Shown: positions 25,091-33,957, counted from the first letter of the stretch. The stretch: DNA of 64,000 nt from UBA1431 sp002329665 (GCA_040772545.1 JAXGXY010000007.1:1-64000), one strand, 5' to 3'. Notes: generated from the sequence alone by a model not told the origin. Numbers and translations: made by a program.

Positions 25091-25417
25091 ATGGCAAACA
25101 TCGTAACGCTCACCAAGGACAATTTCGATAAGGAAGTCGCCGAGTCGTCCCGGCCCGTGCTGATCGATTTCTGGGCTACGTGGTGCGGCCCCTGCAGGAT
25201 GTTCGCCCCGGTGCTCGACCAGGTCGCGGACGAACTCGACGGCGTCGTGAAGGTCGGCAAGGTCGACGTGGACGCGCAGCCCGCGCTGGCGCAGGCGTTC
25301 TCGGTGATGAGCGTCCCCACCGTCGTACTGATGAAGAACAACGTGAAGGTCATGCAGTCAGTCGGCGCGCAGCCCAAAGCGGCGCTTTTGAAAAAGATCA
25401 GGGAGCACGTGCAGTAG
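25091..25417 (+). CDS. trxA: Thioredoxin
   Basis: 108 aa, the usual size. The redox motif is WCGPC (Cys32, Cys35) in IDFWATWCGPCRMFAPV; the cis-proline is in MSVPTVVLM. It reduces protein disulfides with electrons from thioredoxin reductase. A TATACT box at 25055-25060 and aaggag precede it, so it is probably transcribed separately from the ilv-leu operon, although no terminator is seen in the 87-bp gap. Confidence 0.96.
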   Translation: MANIVTLTKDNFDKEVAESSRPVLIDFWATWCGPCRMFAPVLDQVADELDGVVKVGKVDVDAQPALAQAFSVMSVPTVVLMKNNVKVMQSVGAQPKAALLKKIREHVQ

Positions 25418-25620
25418 CGGCTGCCCGCTATGCCCGCCAGGCCTGCCCGGCCGGTGCACTTTGACAGAAAGGCCGTGCTACCCCCGGATGGTCGCGCAAA
25501 ATCACACCTGCTGACAGCGCGCTGCGAGCGCGTCTGACCGACGGGCGCACCACATCTTATAGACCAAATACCTCCTTTGTATTTAGCATCTTTCAGGCCG
25601 GCCGGGCTTTACATAAGACG

Positions 25621-25650
25621 AAAGGGCCCCTTAAAAATAAGAGGCCCTTT
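25621..25650. terminator. Bidirectional terminator
   Basis: aaagggcc (25621-25628) pairs with ggcccttt (25643-25650). A-rich and T-rich flanks allow it to end the PilZ-like transcript from the right, and possibly thioredoxin from the left. The stretch 25418-25620 before it holds no gene that I can support. Confidence 0.7.
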
Positions 25651-25688
25651 TCGCTATGCTTTTGCCGTGTTCCCGGGAGCCGCGTGCT

Positions 25689-26057
25689 TCAGGATACCCT
25701 GGATTCGCAGTTTTTCAATCCGGGAACGGCGCGTTCGCCGATGAATTCGAGCAGCTGCACGTACTGCATGCCGGTCATCTCCCCGAAACGCACCGCGACG
25801 AACCGGGTCTCCCTGTTGCACCGGACGACCGTGCCGCCGATGCCTTCGGGGAAATTCTCCCACCGTACCCGCACCGGGCCGCCCTGCAACTGCGCGGGGA
25901 GCCGTTGCCTTTGCAGTTCAAACGAACACCCGTATTCGTTGATCTCGGTTATGCGCGCCGGGACGGCCGGCCCGCTTTCGGGCACGACCTCTATCGTATC
26001 CGGGTGCGTTTCGCAAGCCAGCCTCGTGAGTTTTTCCAGATACCCCGCGATTCGCAT
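25689..26057 (-). CDS. Short PilZ-like protein
   Basis: 122 aa. After a helical N-terminus it shows a six-stranded-barrel-like pattern: VPARITEINEYGCSFELQ, then VRVRWENFPEGIGGTVV, then RFVAVRFGEMTG, and a closing helix YVQLLEFIGERAV. This resembles PilZ domains (the NEYGCSF turn and the closing helix), but the RxxxR c-di-GMP loop is not evident, so it may be a non-binding or degenerate PilZ. Ggagggg precedes the ATG. It lies near the riboswitch-controlled adhesin, which would fit a c-di-GMP link; that is inference. Confidence 0.5.
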   Translation of the reverse strand: MRIAGYLEKLTRLACETHPDTIEVVPESGPAVPARITEINEYGCSFELQRQRLPAQLQGGPVRVRWENFPEGIGGTVVRCNRETRFVAVRFGEMTGMQYVQLLEFIGERAVPGLKNCESRVS

Positions 26058-26217
26058 TTGCGCCCCTCCGTTTCACGTTATGTGAATAATATTGAAACAA
26101 CCCGGCAGTAGATAATCAGCCGAAAATCCGCCCGTGAAACAGTTTTTTGCCGAAACAAGGCGAGTTTTGCCGAATACCGCACCGCCTCGGCCCGCAAACG
26201 TCGGTTTGCGCGCCCGC

Positions 26218-26265
26218 AATAAAGGCCGGCGACAGACCCGGGAAGGTCTGTCATCGGCCTTTATT
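26218..26265. terminator. Long bidirectional terminator after the adhesin gene
   Basis: aataaaggccg and gacagacc pair with ggtctgtc and cggcctttatt across a short loop, making a stem of about 18-20 bp with flanking A/T. It ends the adhesin transcript on the minus strand. Confidence 0.85.
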
Positions 26266-26300
26266 TAAAGGGTACTTATTCGGCTTTTAACGCCGTTTTA

Positions 26301-29063
26301 CTATTCTTCGCGCTGCTTCTTCCTGCGCGTGAAGAGGAGAATGGCGCCTGTGGCGACGACCAGCGCGCCGACCATCAGCACCCAGTCGAGCGGGTTCTCG
26401 CCCGTCACCGGCAGCGCGGGCGCCGCGGGGGACGTCTCCTCGGGCACTGTTTCCACGGGTTCCAAAGACTCGGTCGGTTCCGGAGTCTCGGTCGGTTCCG
26501 GGGTCTCGGTCGGTTCCGGAGTCTCGGTCGGTTCCGGAGAAACCGGGCCGAGAGGCGGTTGTGTCTCCACTATTTCCTCTACCTCGGTGTAGAAGAAGGT
26601 GATGATGTTTTCCGCGGGATCCGCGGTGAGTTGAATCGTTACGTCATCCGCGCTCACCGGCTCGTAGCCCTCGATTTCGATGGGCGATTCGGTGATGCTC
26701 TGCATCGTTACGCCCGTGCCCGTCTTGTCGGGCGCTACGGGGTCCGTCGTGCCCTCGAGGTAATAATGCACGGTATAGCCCTGCTCCTGAGGCGTGTAGT
26801 AGATATAGACGAAGTTGACGAGGCCCGGTTCCATTTTGTGCGTGACCGGGGCCGTCGACATGTCATACCCCGGATGCGGCACGATGGCGTAATCGGCCAC
26901 CGTGATCACCACGTCCGTCGGGACCATATACGGTAAACCTATACCCGTCAATATTTCCGTCTGCTCCCTGTCCTTGTAAATGATATGTCCGACGACGAGG
27001 AGCTGGTCATCTGCTGTGTACTGCGCCTGCAGCGTGAGGGGGCCGGTGACGTTGTCGTACGGATTGCTCATCACGGCAGTGCTCATGCCCCTGATGCTAG
27101 TGTTGGCGCTGTAGCTGAGAGTTTGGCTTCCCACCGGGAGCCAGCCGGTGAACGTGTAGCCGGGCCTTACCGGGTCGTCGGGCGGGGTCGCGTTGCTTCC
27201 GTGGGGCACATCCAGTTTGACGATCAAGCTGTCGTCCCAGTCAATGAACCGCACCTTGTATACGTTGATAGTCCACTTAGCGTACAGCGTCACGTTGCCT
27301 TCCAGGTTGAACGTCTCGCCTGCTGCATAGTCCGTCCCGGTGCCGTCGGCCTCCGTGTTCCAGCCGGTGAACGTGTGCCCCGTCTTGGACAGCGTTCCCG
27401 CTGCGGCCGCAGTTATCGCCGTATTGTAGTCATAGGTCCCCGCTGCAGTCCCGCCGGAGGGCTCGCCCGTGCCTCCGTTCGCGTCGTAGGCAAGGGTGTA
27501 CGTGTTGATCGTATACGTCGCCTGAATCGTGCGGTTTTCCGTGACGTCTTCATAGTCCCCGTCCCAGCCGGTGAACGTGTGGCCGGTCCTTGACGGGTCG
27601 GCGGGCGGGGTCGCGTCGCCGCCGTAGTCGACCGTATCCGTGTCGAGTACGCTGTCGTCCCAGTCAACGAACGTCACCGTGTACTGGTTGATCGTATACG
27701 TCGCCGTAATCGTGCGGTTTTCCGTGACGTCTTCATAGTCCCCGTCCCAGCCGGTGAACGTGTGGCCGGTCCTTGACGGGTCGGCGGGCGGGGTCGCGTC
27801 GTCGCCGTGGTTGACCGTATCCGTGTCGAGTACGCTTCCGTCCCAGTCTTTGAACGTCACCGTATATGAGTTGATCGTATACTGCGCGTACAGCGTCACA
27901 GGGCCTTCCAGGTTGAACTTATCGCCTTCTGCATAGGCCGTCCCGGTGCCGTCGGCCTCCGTGTTCCAGCCGCTGAACGTGTGCCCCGTCTTGGACAGCG
28001 TTCCCGCATTGGGCACCGTTATCAGCGCGCCGTAGGCATAATTCGCAGGAGGGGTCCCGCCGGAGTACGTGCCCGTGCCGCCGTTCGCGTCGTACGCCAC
28101 CGCGTAGTATAACGGTTCGTACTGCGCCTGAATCGTGCGGTTTTCCGTGACGTTTTCATAGTCCCCGTCCCAGCCGGTGAACGTGTGGCCGGTCCTTTCC
28201 GGGTCGGCGGGCGGGGTCGCGTCGCCGCCGTAGTCGACCGTATCCGTTTTGAGTACGCTGCCGTCCCAGTCTTTAAACGTCACCGTATATGAGTTGATCG
28301 TATATTCCGCCGTTACAGTCAGATTGCACTGCACGTTGGTGAACGACTTGTCCCAGCCGGTGAACGTGTAGCCTGTCCTCGTCGGGTCGGCGGGCGGGGT
28401 CGCGTCGTCGCCCTTTTTCACTGTATCCGTCTTGAGCACGGTGCCGTCCCAGTCTTTGAACGTTACCGTGTACTGCTCTACGTACTGGGCGTAAAGCTTT
28501 ACGTTTTTGTTGAGGGTAATCGAATCTCCCGGATCGTAGCTCGTTCCCGTGCCGTTCGACCTCGTGTTCCAGTGGTCGAACACGTAACCGCCGTATTTGG
28601 TCAGATGGCTGCCGTCCGCCACCTGCACGGACGTGCCTGCGCGGGCCCTTTGGGTAGACGGGGTGCTGCCCGAGCCGCCGTTATTGTCGTACTCGAGCTC
28701 ATAACCCCTTTCGGTGAACTGGGCGTAGAGGTGAACATCGCCATAGATTGTTATTATGTCGCCCGGATCATATCTTGTTCCATAGCGGCCGGACGAATTT
28801 GTGTGCCAATACCCGAAGAAGTATAGGTTGCCCTCAATATAATTATACAGGTTTTGCGCATCGGCTACTGTTACCTCATCGCCCCGATCTAAACCGGTCA
28901 CATCGGCCGGGCAATCGCCGCCGTCGGCGCCGTTTTCGTGGTAATCCACTTTATACGTCGAGCCGCCGCCGTACCCAAACACCGTGCCCGCCGGCAGCAT
29001 CGTGGCCACCATCAGCACGGCCACAAGCACCGCCAGTAACTTCCCCTTCTTTGTGAATTTCAT
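26301..29063 (-). CDS. Large repeat-containing LPxTG adhesin under c-di-GMP riboswitch control
   Basis: 920 aa. In order: a signal peptide (KLLAVLVAVLMVATMLPAGTVF); about nine Listeria-Bacteroides/InlB B-type repeats of 60-80 residues (YTVTFKDWDGSVLKTDTV ... TGHTFTGWDGDYE; some of the longer form YDANGGTGT...SGWNTEADGTGT); a MucBP-like domain (YTVHYYLEGTTDPVAPDKTG); a PEPTET spacer; LPVTG; a membrane span and a KKQREE tail. Sortase would couple it to peptidoglycan, and the repeats should form a stalk. ATG 29063 follows aggaggg. Two tandem c-di-GMP-I riboswitches precede it. A mucus- or surface-binding adhesin is likely, but the ligand is unknown. Confidence 0.9.
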   Translation of the reverse strand: MKFTKKGKLLAVLVAVLMVATMLPAGTVFGYGGGSTYKVDYHENGADGGDCPADVTGLDRGDEVTVADAQNLYNYIEGNLYFFGYWHTNSSGRYGTRYDPGDIITIYGDVHLYAQFTERGYELEYDNNGGSGSTPSTQRARAGTSVQVADGSHLTKYGGYVFDHWNTRSNGTGTSYDPGDSITLNKNVKLYAQYVEQYTVTFKDWDGTVLKTDTVKKGDDATPPADPTRTGYTFTGWDKSFTNVQCNLTVTAEYTINSYTVTFKDWDGSVLKTDTVDYGGDATPPADPERTGHTFTGWDGDYENVTENRTIQAQYEPLYYAVAYDANGGTGTYSGGTPPANYAYGALITVPNAGTLSKTGHTFSGWNTEADGTGTAYAEGDKFNLEGPVTLYAQYTINSYTVTFKDWDGSVLDTDTVNHGDDATPPADPSRTGHTFTGWDGDYEDVTENRTITATYTINQYTVTFVDWDDSVLDTDTVDYGGDATPPADPSRTGHTFTGWDGDYEDVTENRTIQATYTINTYTLAYDANGGTGEPSGGTAAGTYDYNTAITAAAAGTLSKTGHTFTGWNTEADGTGTDYAAGETFNLEGNVTLYAKWTINVYKVRFIDWDDSLIVKLDVPHGSNATPPDDPVRPGYTFTGWLPVGSQTLSYSANTSIRGMSTAVMSNPYDNVTGPLTLQAQYTADDQLLVVGHIIYKDREQTEILTGIGLPYMVPTDVVITVADYAIVPHPGYDMSTAPVTHKMEPGLVNFVYIYYTPQEQGYTVHYYLEGTTDPVAPDKTGTGVTMQSITESPIEIEGYEPVSADDVTIQLTADPAENIITFFYTEVEEIVETQPPLGPVSPEPTETPEPTETPEPTETPEPTESLEPVETVPEETSPAAPALPVTGENPLDWVLMVGALVVATGAILLFTRRKKQREE
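26463..26540. repeat. 18-bp tandem repeat encoding the PEPTET wall spacer
   Basis: Four near-identical units like gtctcggtcggttccgga read on the minus strand as PEPTET repeats just before the LPVTG anchor. Such runs change length by slippage. Confidence 0.85.
27180..28490. repeat. Long tandem repeats within the adhesin gene
   Basis: Blocks of about 180-240 bp with near-identical segments (for example the stretch encoding GHTFTGWDGDYE) recur five or more times. They encode the InlB-type B repeats and are targets for recombination and for copy-number change. Confidence 0.8.
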
Positions 29064-29169
29064 ATGGACCCTCCTTTTAAAAACCTTTCTATCCTTCGCC
29101 GTACCCTTCGTCATTCTTACTCGTGTCCGCCCTTTGCTGCTCTTGCTTCCCTTCCTCCAACTCTCCAAC

Positions 29170-29288
29170 AAAAAACGCCCGGCTGCCGCCCCCTTTCAGA
29201 GATTGGCAGCCGGACGGCCGTAGCGCTTTAGCGCTTTAGGCTCCGTGCTTTGCGCCCCCGCTTTTCAGACGGGTTTGCCCTTTCATCC
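29170..29288 (-). promoter_or_regulatory. c-di-GMP-I (GEMM) riboswitch, gene-proximal copy, with terminator
   Basis: On the minus strand the conserved core is present: GGCAAACC, GAAA tetraloop, GGCGCAAAGC, then GCCTAAA and a tetraloop-receptor-like arm. It is directly followed by CCGGCTGCC pairing with GGCAGCCGG and a run of six T. The terminator's 5' arm overlaps the 3' end of the aptamer, so ligand binding should block termination (ON switch). The adhesin ATG lies about 105 nt downstream. Confidence 0.9.
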
Positions 29289-29420
29289 CTATATTGTGCA
29301 ATTTTGCCCTGATTCTTACAGTTTTCCCCTGAATTTCCAGATTATCCGTCGATCGGTTTGTGTTATTTCCGTCTTCACAGTGCCACGGGCCCGCCCGGCG
29401 CCCCGGTTTCCCGTGCCGTA

Positions 29421-29545
29421 CAAATAAAAACGCCCGGCCGCCATTTTTAAGATAGCAACCGGACGACCGTGGCGCTGTTTCGCGCTGTAGGCTCCCTGGC
29501 TTTGCGCCCCCGCTTTTCAGACGGGTTTGCCTTTTGTATCTTCAC
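29421..29545 (-). promoter_or_regulatory. c-di-GMP-I (GEMM) riboswitch, distal copy, with terminator
   Basis: It has the same core as the proximal copy (GGCAAACC, GAAA, GGCGCAAAGCC, GCCTACA), with differences in the P3 arm. CCGGTTGC pairs with GCGGCCGG (two G-U pairs) and is followed by ttttt. The aptamer again shares bases with the terminator. Candidate promoters lie at about 29555-29625 on the minus strand, with none equally good between the two copies, so one RNA probably carries both. The 130 bp between copies shows no gene. Confidence 0.9.
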
Positions 29546-29730
29546 GATGCCTGATTTATAATGGATATGATAGCATACAAGCCGGTGTTTGTATAGGCTT
29601 TTCACGTTTTGCCAAGCAAAAAAAACCTCGTTTTCCTCCGGTTTTCCGGCCGCTGTCCCGTTTTGCGGCCTGCCAACCGTTCTATCCATCATTATCCGGC
29701 ATATTTCGCGCCCTTGGCGCGGCCGGGCAA

Positions 29731-29767
29731 AAAAAACGGCCCGCGGTTTTTGCGCGGGCCGTTTTTT
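29731..29767 (-). terminator. Terminator of the CoA-disulfide-reductase-like gene
   Basis: A 15-bp perfect stem (29731-29745 with 29752-29767) around a T-rich loop, with a T-run on the minus strand. Confidence 0.9.
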
Positions 29768-29787
29768 GGGGGGTCGGCCGTTTTTTT

Positions 29788-32250
29788 CTATATGAACAAC
29801 GTGGTGTCCGAAAGCTCCGCGGCCCCCAGGAACGTGGCCACCCCGCCGACTTCCACGCCGTCGATGAGCTCTTCGCGCGATATGCCCATCACGTCCATCG
29901 ACATCTGGCAGGCCACCAGACGCACGCCGTTTTCCATGGCGGTTTTCATGAGGCCCTCGAGCGACTGCACGTTCTTCCCCTTCATGACGCGGCGGATCAT
30001 TTTCGCGCCCATGCCGGCCATGTTCATGCGCGAGAGCCCGAGCTTCCCGCTGCCCCTTGGCATCATCGCGCCGAACATCCGCTGGACAAAGGGTTTTTTC
30101 ACCCTTACCCTTGCGGCCCTGCGCAGGATGTTGAGCCCCCAGAACGTGAAGAACATCGTGACGCTGCGCCCCATGGCCGCGGCGCCGTTTGCGATGATGA
30201 ACGACGCGATCGCCCTGTCGAGGTCGCCGCTGAAGACCACCATCGTCTTGTCGTTTTGCGCCGGCGGGGCGGTTTCGCCCCCGCGCACCGCGCCCGCGCC
30301 CTTTCGGAGCGTGACGGTGTACACGCCCCTGTCCTGCGCGACGCTTTCGAGCACGTTGCCCGTGCGCTCGCTCCACACTTCGGCGTCGGAGGCGAAACCG
30401 GCGTCGGTGGCGGCGACCACCAGCCTTTCGCCTTCTTCTAGCTGTTTCATCGCCTCGGCGGTCCTTAGTATCGGCCCCGGGCAATGGAGGCCGGTGGCGT
30501 CCACGCTGACCTCTTTTTGGGGCGCGGCGGTATCCGCCGGCTTTGGCGGGCCGCCGCCCGCCGGTTGCCCGCTATTCTCTTTTTGCCCCTCGTCCGAAAG
30601 GGCCCGCCTGTCCCTTTTTACGATGTTGTAGGTCGTGTAGCCGCCGCTGAGATTGTAGGCGTCGAACCCGTGCTGCTCCAGCAGCCGCGCCGCGATGTAC
30701 CCCCTGAGGCCGACCTTGCAGTAGACGTACACGGGCTTTGTGCTGTCGAGCTTTTCGAGGCTGTCGCGCAGCGCCGCCAGCGGGATGTTGACCGCGTCGC
30801 CGATCACGTTCATCACGTGTTCCTCCGGCGTCCCCACGTGGACGAACTGCGCCCCTTCCCCGGCCAGGGCGTCCACGTCGTGCCAGTGAACGGCCTTCAC
30901 GTCGCCTTTCAGGATGTTCGCGGCCGTCATGCCCAGCATGTTCACCGGGTCCTTGGCCGAGGAGTAGGACGGCGCGTAGCAGAGTTCGAGCCGCTCCAGG
31001 TCGTAGACCGTGCCGCCCAGCCGCTGCGCCGTCGCGATCACGTCGATGCGTTTTTCCACGCCCTCGAAACCGGCCGCCTGCGCGCCGAGGATCCTGCCTT
31101 CCTTATCGAAGAGCAGCTTCATGTGGACGGGCTTCGCGCCGGGGTAGTAGCCCGCGTGGCTGCCCGGGTGCACGTAGGTCTTGTGGTAATCGACGCCCTG
31201 TGCTTTCAGCTGTTTCTCGTTCATGCCGGTGCAGGCCGCCGTCATGTCGAAGACCTTGACGACCGAACTCCCCTGCACAGATAGCGGGGCGGCGCTTCGC
31301 CCGGCGATGACCTCGGCCACGGCCCGGCCCTGCTTGTTCGCCGGACCGGCCAGCGGCACGACCGAAGGCGCCTGCGTCACGAAATGCTTCACCTGTATGG
31401 CGTCGCCGACCGCGTAGATGTCCGGGTCGGAGGTCGCAAACGCGTCGTCGACCAGTATGGCGCCGCCCGCGCCGAGTTCGAGCCCGGCGTCTTTGGCGAG
31501 GCCGCTCTCGGGCACGACGCCGATGCTGATCACGACCATGTCCGTATCGAGGCCGGTCCCGTCGGTGAGCGACACCCGAAGGCCCGATTCCGTCGGTTCG
31601 ATCCCGTCTACGCCCGCGCCGAACCTGAGCCGCAGCCCGTTTTCGCGCATGTGGTTGTGCAGTATGGCGGCCATTTCCCGGTCAAAAGGCGGCACGGCCT
31701 GGTCGAGGAATTCCGCGACCGTCACGTCCAGGCCGCGCGCTTTCAGGTTTTCCGCCATCTCCACGCCGATGAACCCCGCGCCCACCACCACCGCGCGCCC
31801 GGGCGCGCGTTCTTGGATGTAGTCGCTGATGCGGTAGGTGTCGGGCACGGTCCTGAGCGTGAACACGCCGGGGTAGGCGAGCCATTGCCTGTTTGGCACC
31901 TTCGGCTCCGCCCCCGGCGAAAGGATGAGCTTGTCGTAGCCCTCGCGGTAGGTCTCCCCGCTCCTGTGGTCCTTCACGACGGCTTCCTTTTTCGCCCGGT
32001 CGATGGATACGACCTCGGACAGCGTGCGCACGTCCACGTTAAAAAAGCCGCGCATCTTCTCCTCGGACGTCACGATGAGCCGCGATTTGTCCTTGATCAC
32101 GCCGCCGATGTAATACGGAAGGCCGCAGTTGGCGTAGGAAATGTATTCGCCTTTTTCGAAAAGGACGATCTCGACGTCCTCGTCGAGCCTCCTCAGCCTC
32201 GCCGCGGCGGAGGCGCCGCCCGCGACGCCGCCGACTATCAGTACCTTCAT
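29788..32250 (-). CDS. CoA-disulfide reductase-like FAD protein fused to rhodanese, TusA and DsrE domains
   Basis: 820 aa with four domains. Residues 1-445: FAD/NAD(P)H pyridine nucleotide-disulfide oxidoreductase with GGVAGGASAAARLRR and the single redox Cys42 in NCGLPYY, the CoA-disulfide/CoA-persulfide reductase type. Residues 455-545: rhodanese domain with Cys511 (YCKVGLRGY). Residues 578-648: TusA/SirA domain with Cys590 (GLHCPGPILR). Residues 668-820: DsrE-like domain with Cys781 (ACQMSMD). The chain can pass a sulfane sulfur along Cys511, Cys590 and Cys781 and reduce persulfides. The ATG follows a gggg-rich site. An upstream Crp/Fnr gene may regulate it. Confidence 0.93.
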   Translation of the reverse strand: MKVLIVGGVAGGASAAARLRRLDEDVEIVLFEKGEYISYANCGLPYYIGGVIKDKSRLIVTSEEKMRGFFNVDVRTLSEVVSIDRAKKEAVVKDHRSGETYREGYDKLILSPGAEPKVPNRQWLAYPGVFTLRTVPDTYRISDYIQERAPGRAVVVGAGFIGVEMAENLKARGLDVTVAEFLDQAVPPFDREMAAILHNHMRENGLRLRFGAGVDGIEPTESGLRVSLTDGTGLDTDMVVISIGVVPESGLAKDAGLELGAGGAILVDDAFATSDPDIYAVGDAIQVKHFVTQAPSVVPLAGPANKQGRAVAEVIAGRSAAPLSVQGSSVVKVFDMTAACTGMNEKQLKAQGVDYHKTYVHPGSHAGYYPGAKPVHMKLLFDKEGRILGAQAAGFEGVEKRIDVIATAQRLGGTVYDLERLELCYAPSYSSAKDPVNMLGMTAANILKGDVKAVHWHDVDALAGEGAQFVHVGTPEEHVMNVIGDAVNIPLAALRDSLEKLDSTKPVYVYCKVGLRGYIAARLLEQHGFDAYNLSGGYTTYNIVKRDRRALSDEGQKENSGQPAGGGPPKPADTAAPQKEVSVDATGLHCPGPILRTAEAMKQLEEGERLVVAATDAGFASDAEVWSERTGNVLESVAQDRGVYTVTLRKGAGAVRGGETAPPAQNDKTMVVFSGDLDRAIASFIIANGAAAMGRSVTMFFTFWGLNILRRAARVRVKKPFVQRMFGAMMPRGSGKLGLSRMNMAGMGAKMIRRVMKGKNVQSLEGLMKTAMENGVRLVACQMSMDVMGISREELIDGVEVGGVATFLGAAELSDTTLFI

Positions 32251-32425
32251 TGCTTTTCACCCCGCTTGTCTTTGTGAATATGATACGGCAAATTGCGGGG
32301 ATGCTTCGGTAACAAAGTCACATTGGCGTTTTATTTCACAATGTTTTTTTTTGCGGATCGGTGAAACGGCCGAAGGGACCCTTTAAAAGGTTTGCCGATG
32401 CTTTATACAATTATCCCGGGCTCTG

Positions 32426-33088
32426 TCATAAGAGGTCCTCCAGCGCGCCCCGGTCGGCGATGGTGACGCGCTTCCTCCCCATCTCCAGCCAGCCCTGGTG
32501 GCGCATCTCCCCCAGCATACGCGAGACGACCTCGCGCGCCGTCCCCAGCTCGGCGGCGATCTGCTCGTGCGTGACGCGCAGCGTCGCGCTCCCCACCTGC
32601 GCCGCGCGCTCGAGCAGCCATGCGGCCAGGCGCCTGTCCACCCGCTCGAACGTCACGCTCTCGAGCACCTGAAGCGATTCGGCCAGGCGCCTGTACAGCG
32701 TCATGATGACGAAGTCCTTCCACGGCAAGTGGCCCTCCAGCGTCCGCTGGTAGACGCCGCCCGGTATGAGGAACATCTCGGCGTCCTCCTCCACCTGCGC
32801 GATGGCCGGGAAGTCCTCGCCGGTGAGCTTACAGGCCACCGAGACGAGGCAGGTGTCTCCGGCTTCGGCGCGGTAGAGCGTCATCTCCCGCCCGCCGGGC
32901 GAGAGCTTGTACACGCGCAGCACCCCCGAGAGGACGAGCGGCACGTGCGGGCAGGTCTCGCCCCTGCGCATGAGGATGGCCCCGGCCTCGCGCCTGACCA
33001 GGCTCCCTTCGCCTATCAGCGCTTTCAGCGCCTTTTCCCCGAGCGTTTGAAGCACGGGGAAAAGCTTGGTCAGCGATGCCGCGTCCAT
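32426..33088 (-). CDS. Crp/Fnr family transcription regulator
   Basis: 220 aa. An N-terminal cyclic-nucleotide-binding-type beta barrel (LVRREAGAILMRRGE, VLSGVLRVYKLSPGGREMTLY) and a C-terminal winged HTH (THEQIAAELGTAREVVSRMLGEM). No Fnr-type N-terminal cysteine cluster is present, so oxygen sensing through an iron-sulfur cluster is unlikely. ATG 33088 follows aggaggag. It sits 19 bp after the HAD gene and 175 bp before the sulfur-transfer gene on the same strand; TGTGA half-sites in that gap could be its operator, but are weak evidence. Confidence 0.9.
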   Translation of the reverse strand: MDAASLTKLFPVLQTLGEKALKALIGEGSLVRREAGAILMRRGETCPHVPLVLSGVLRVYKLSPGGREMTLYRAEAGDTCLVSVACKLTGEDFPAIAQVEEDAEMFLIPGGVYQRTLEGHLPWKDFVIMTLYRRLAESLQVLESVTFERVDRRLAAWLLERAAQVGSATLRVTHEQIAAELGTAREVVSRMLGEMRHQGWLEMGRKRVTIADRGALEDLL

Positions 33089-33107
33089 GGCTTTCCTCCT
33101 CCTTTCT

Positions 33108-33788
33108 TCATCCGCCGGCCGCCAGCAGCGTTTCCAGGCTTTCGACCAAGAGGTCCGCAACGGCTTTGCACGCCTGCGCCTCCGCCTTCCTCTCCGGCGG
33201 ACAGAGGGCGCAGACCGCCATCCCCGCCGCTTTCGCCGATTTCATGGCGTAGAGGCTGTCCTCGAACACGACGCAGGATTCCGGCGGCACGTCCAGCAGG
33301 CGGGCGGCGTGCAGGAAGAGTTCCGGCCCGTCCTTATGAAGGCCCGCTTCGTCCTCGGTGACGATTGCCTCAAACGCCCCGGCGATGCCGGTCCTTTTCA
33401 GCGCGGCCCCGGCGAGCGCGGCGTCCGACGCCGTGACCACGGCGAGGCGCAGCCCTTTTCCCAGAAGACGGCCGACGAGCGCGCCGGCGCCCGGCATCAG
33501 CGCGACCTCGTTTGCGTAGGCGGGCAACGCCTTTTCGACCCAGCCGGCGACGATTTTTTCGGGCGTCGTTTGGAGCCCGAAACGCTTAACGAGGTAGCAG
33601 GCGCTCTGCATGAAGCCCATCCCCCGGATGTCCCGCACCGCCTGCCGGTCCACCGGAACGTCGTTCTCGGCGAAGAAATCAAGGCCCACCCTGTGCCAGA
33701 CCCATAACGAATCGAGCAGCACGCCGTCCATGTCGAAAAGCGCCGCGCGCTTCCCCCCGATCACCGGGCCCAACCCGTTGTTTCCCAT
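33108..33788 (-). CDS. HAD-superfamily hydrolase (beta-phosphoglucomutase-like)
   Basis: 226 aa. The HAD motifs are I FDMDGVLLDS (nucleophile and acid Asp), II VVTASD, III the lysine in EAGLHKDGPE, and IV VVFEDSLYAMKSAKAAGM. A four-helix cap lies between motifs I and II, typical of subfamily IA phosphatases and beta-phosphoglucomutases. It should hydrolyse a small sugar or organic phosphate, but the substrate is unknown. ATG 33788 follows tggggga; the frame is open upstream without a site. It is the first gene of a short operon with the Crp/Fnr regulator; a TATAAT box lies near 33845. Confidence 0.88.
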   Translation of the reverse strand: MGNNGLGPVIGGKRAALFDMDGVLLDSLWVWHRVGLDFFAENDVPVDRQAVRDIRGMGFMQSACYLVKRFGLQTTPEKIVAGWVEKALPAYANEVALMPGAGALVGRLLGKGLRLAVVTASDAALAGAALKRTGIAGAFEAIVTEDEAGLHKDGPELFLHAARLLDVPPESCVVFEDSLYAMKSAKAAGMAVCALCPPERKAEAQACKAVADLLVESLETLLAAGG

Positions 33789-33929
33789 GTTTTCCCCCAG
33801 TTTTCCCGGCGTTTTTATACCCGAACGCCCCTTTTTTTGTCTATTATATAAGGCCGGCGCCTTCCCGTCCACCGGCGGCTCAGACGCGGGCCACAAACAA
33901 ACGGGCGTTTCCGGCTGATCCGCGCGCAG

Positions 33930-33957
33930 AAAAAAACGGCGCTTAAAGCGCCGTTTT
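33930..33957 (-). terminator. Terminator of the fliF-fliY flagellar operon
   Basis: aaaacggcgc (33933-33942) pairs with gcgccgtttt (33948-33957); the minus-strand transcript then meets a T-run. It lies 31 bp after fliY. Confidence 0.9.

Noticed and set aside
32251..32425. Crp/Fnr operator between the regulator and the sulfur-transfer gene
   Set aside because: Only TGTGA half-sites are seen; no full palindrome. It is mentioned as a possibility under the regulator but not annotated.
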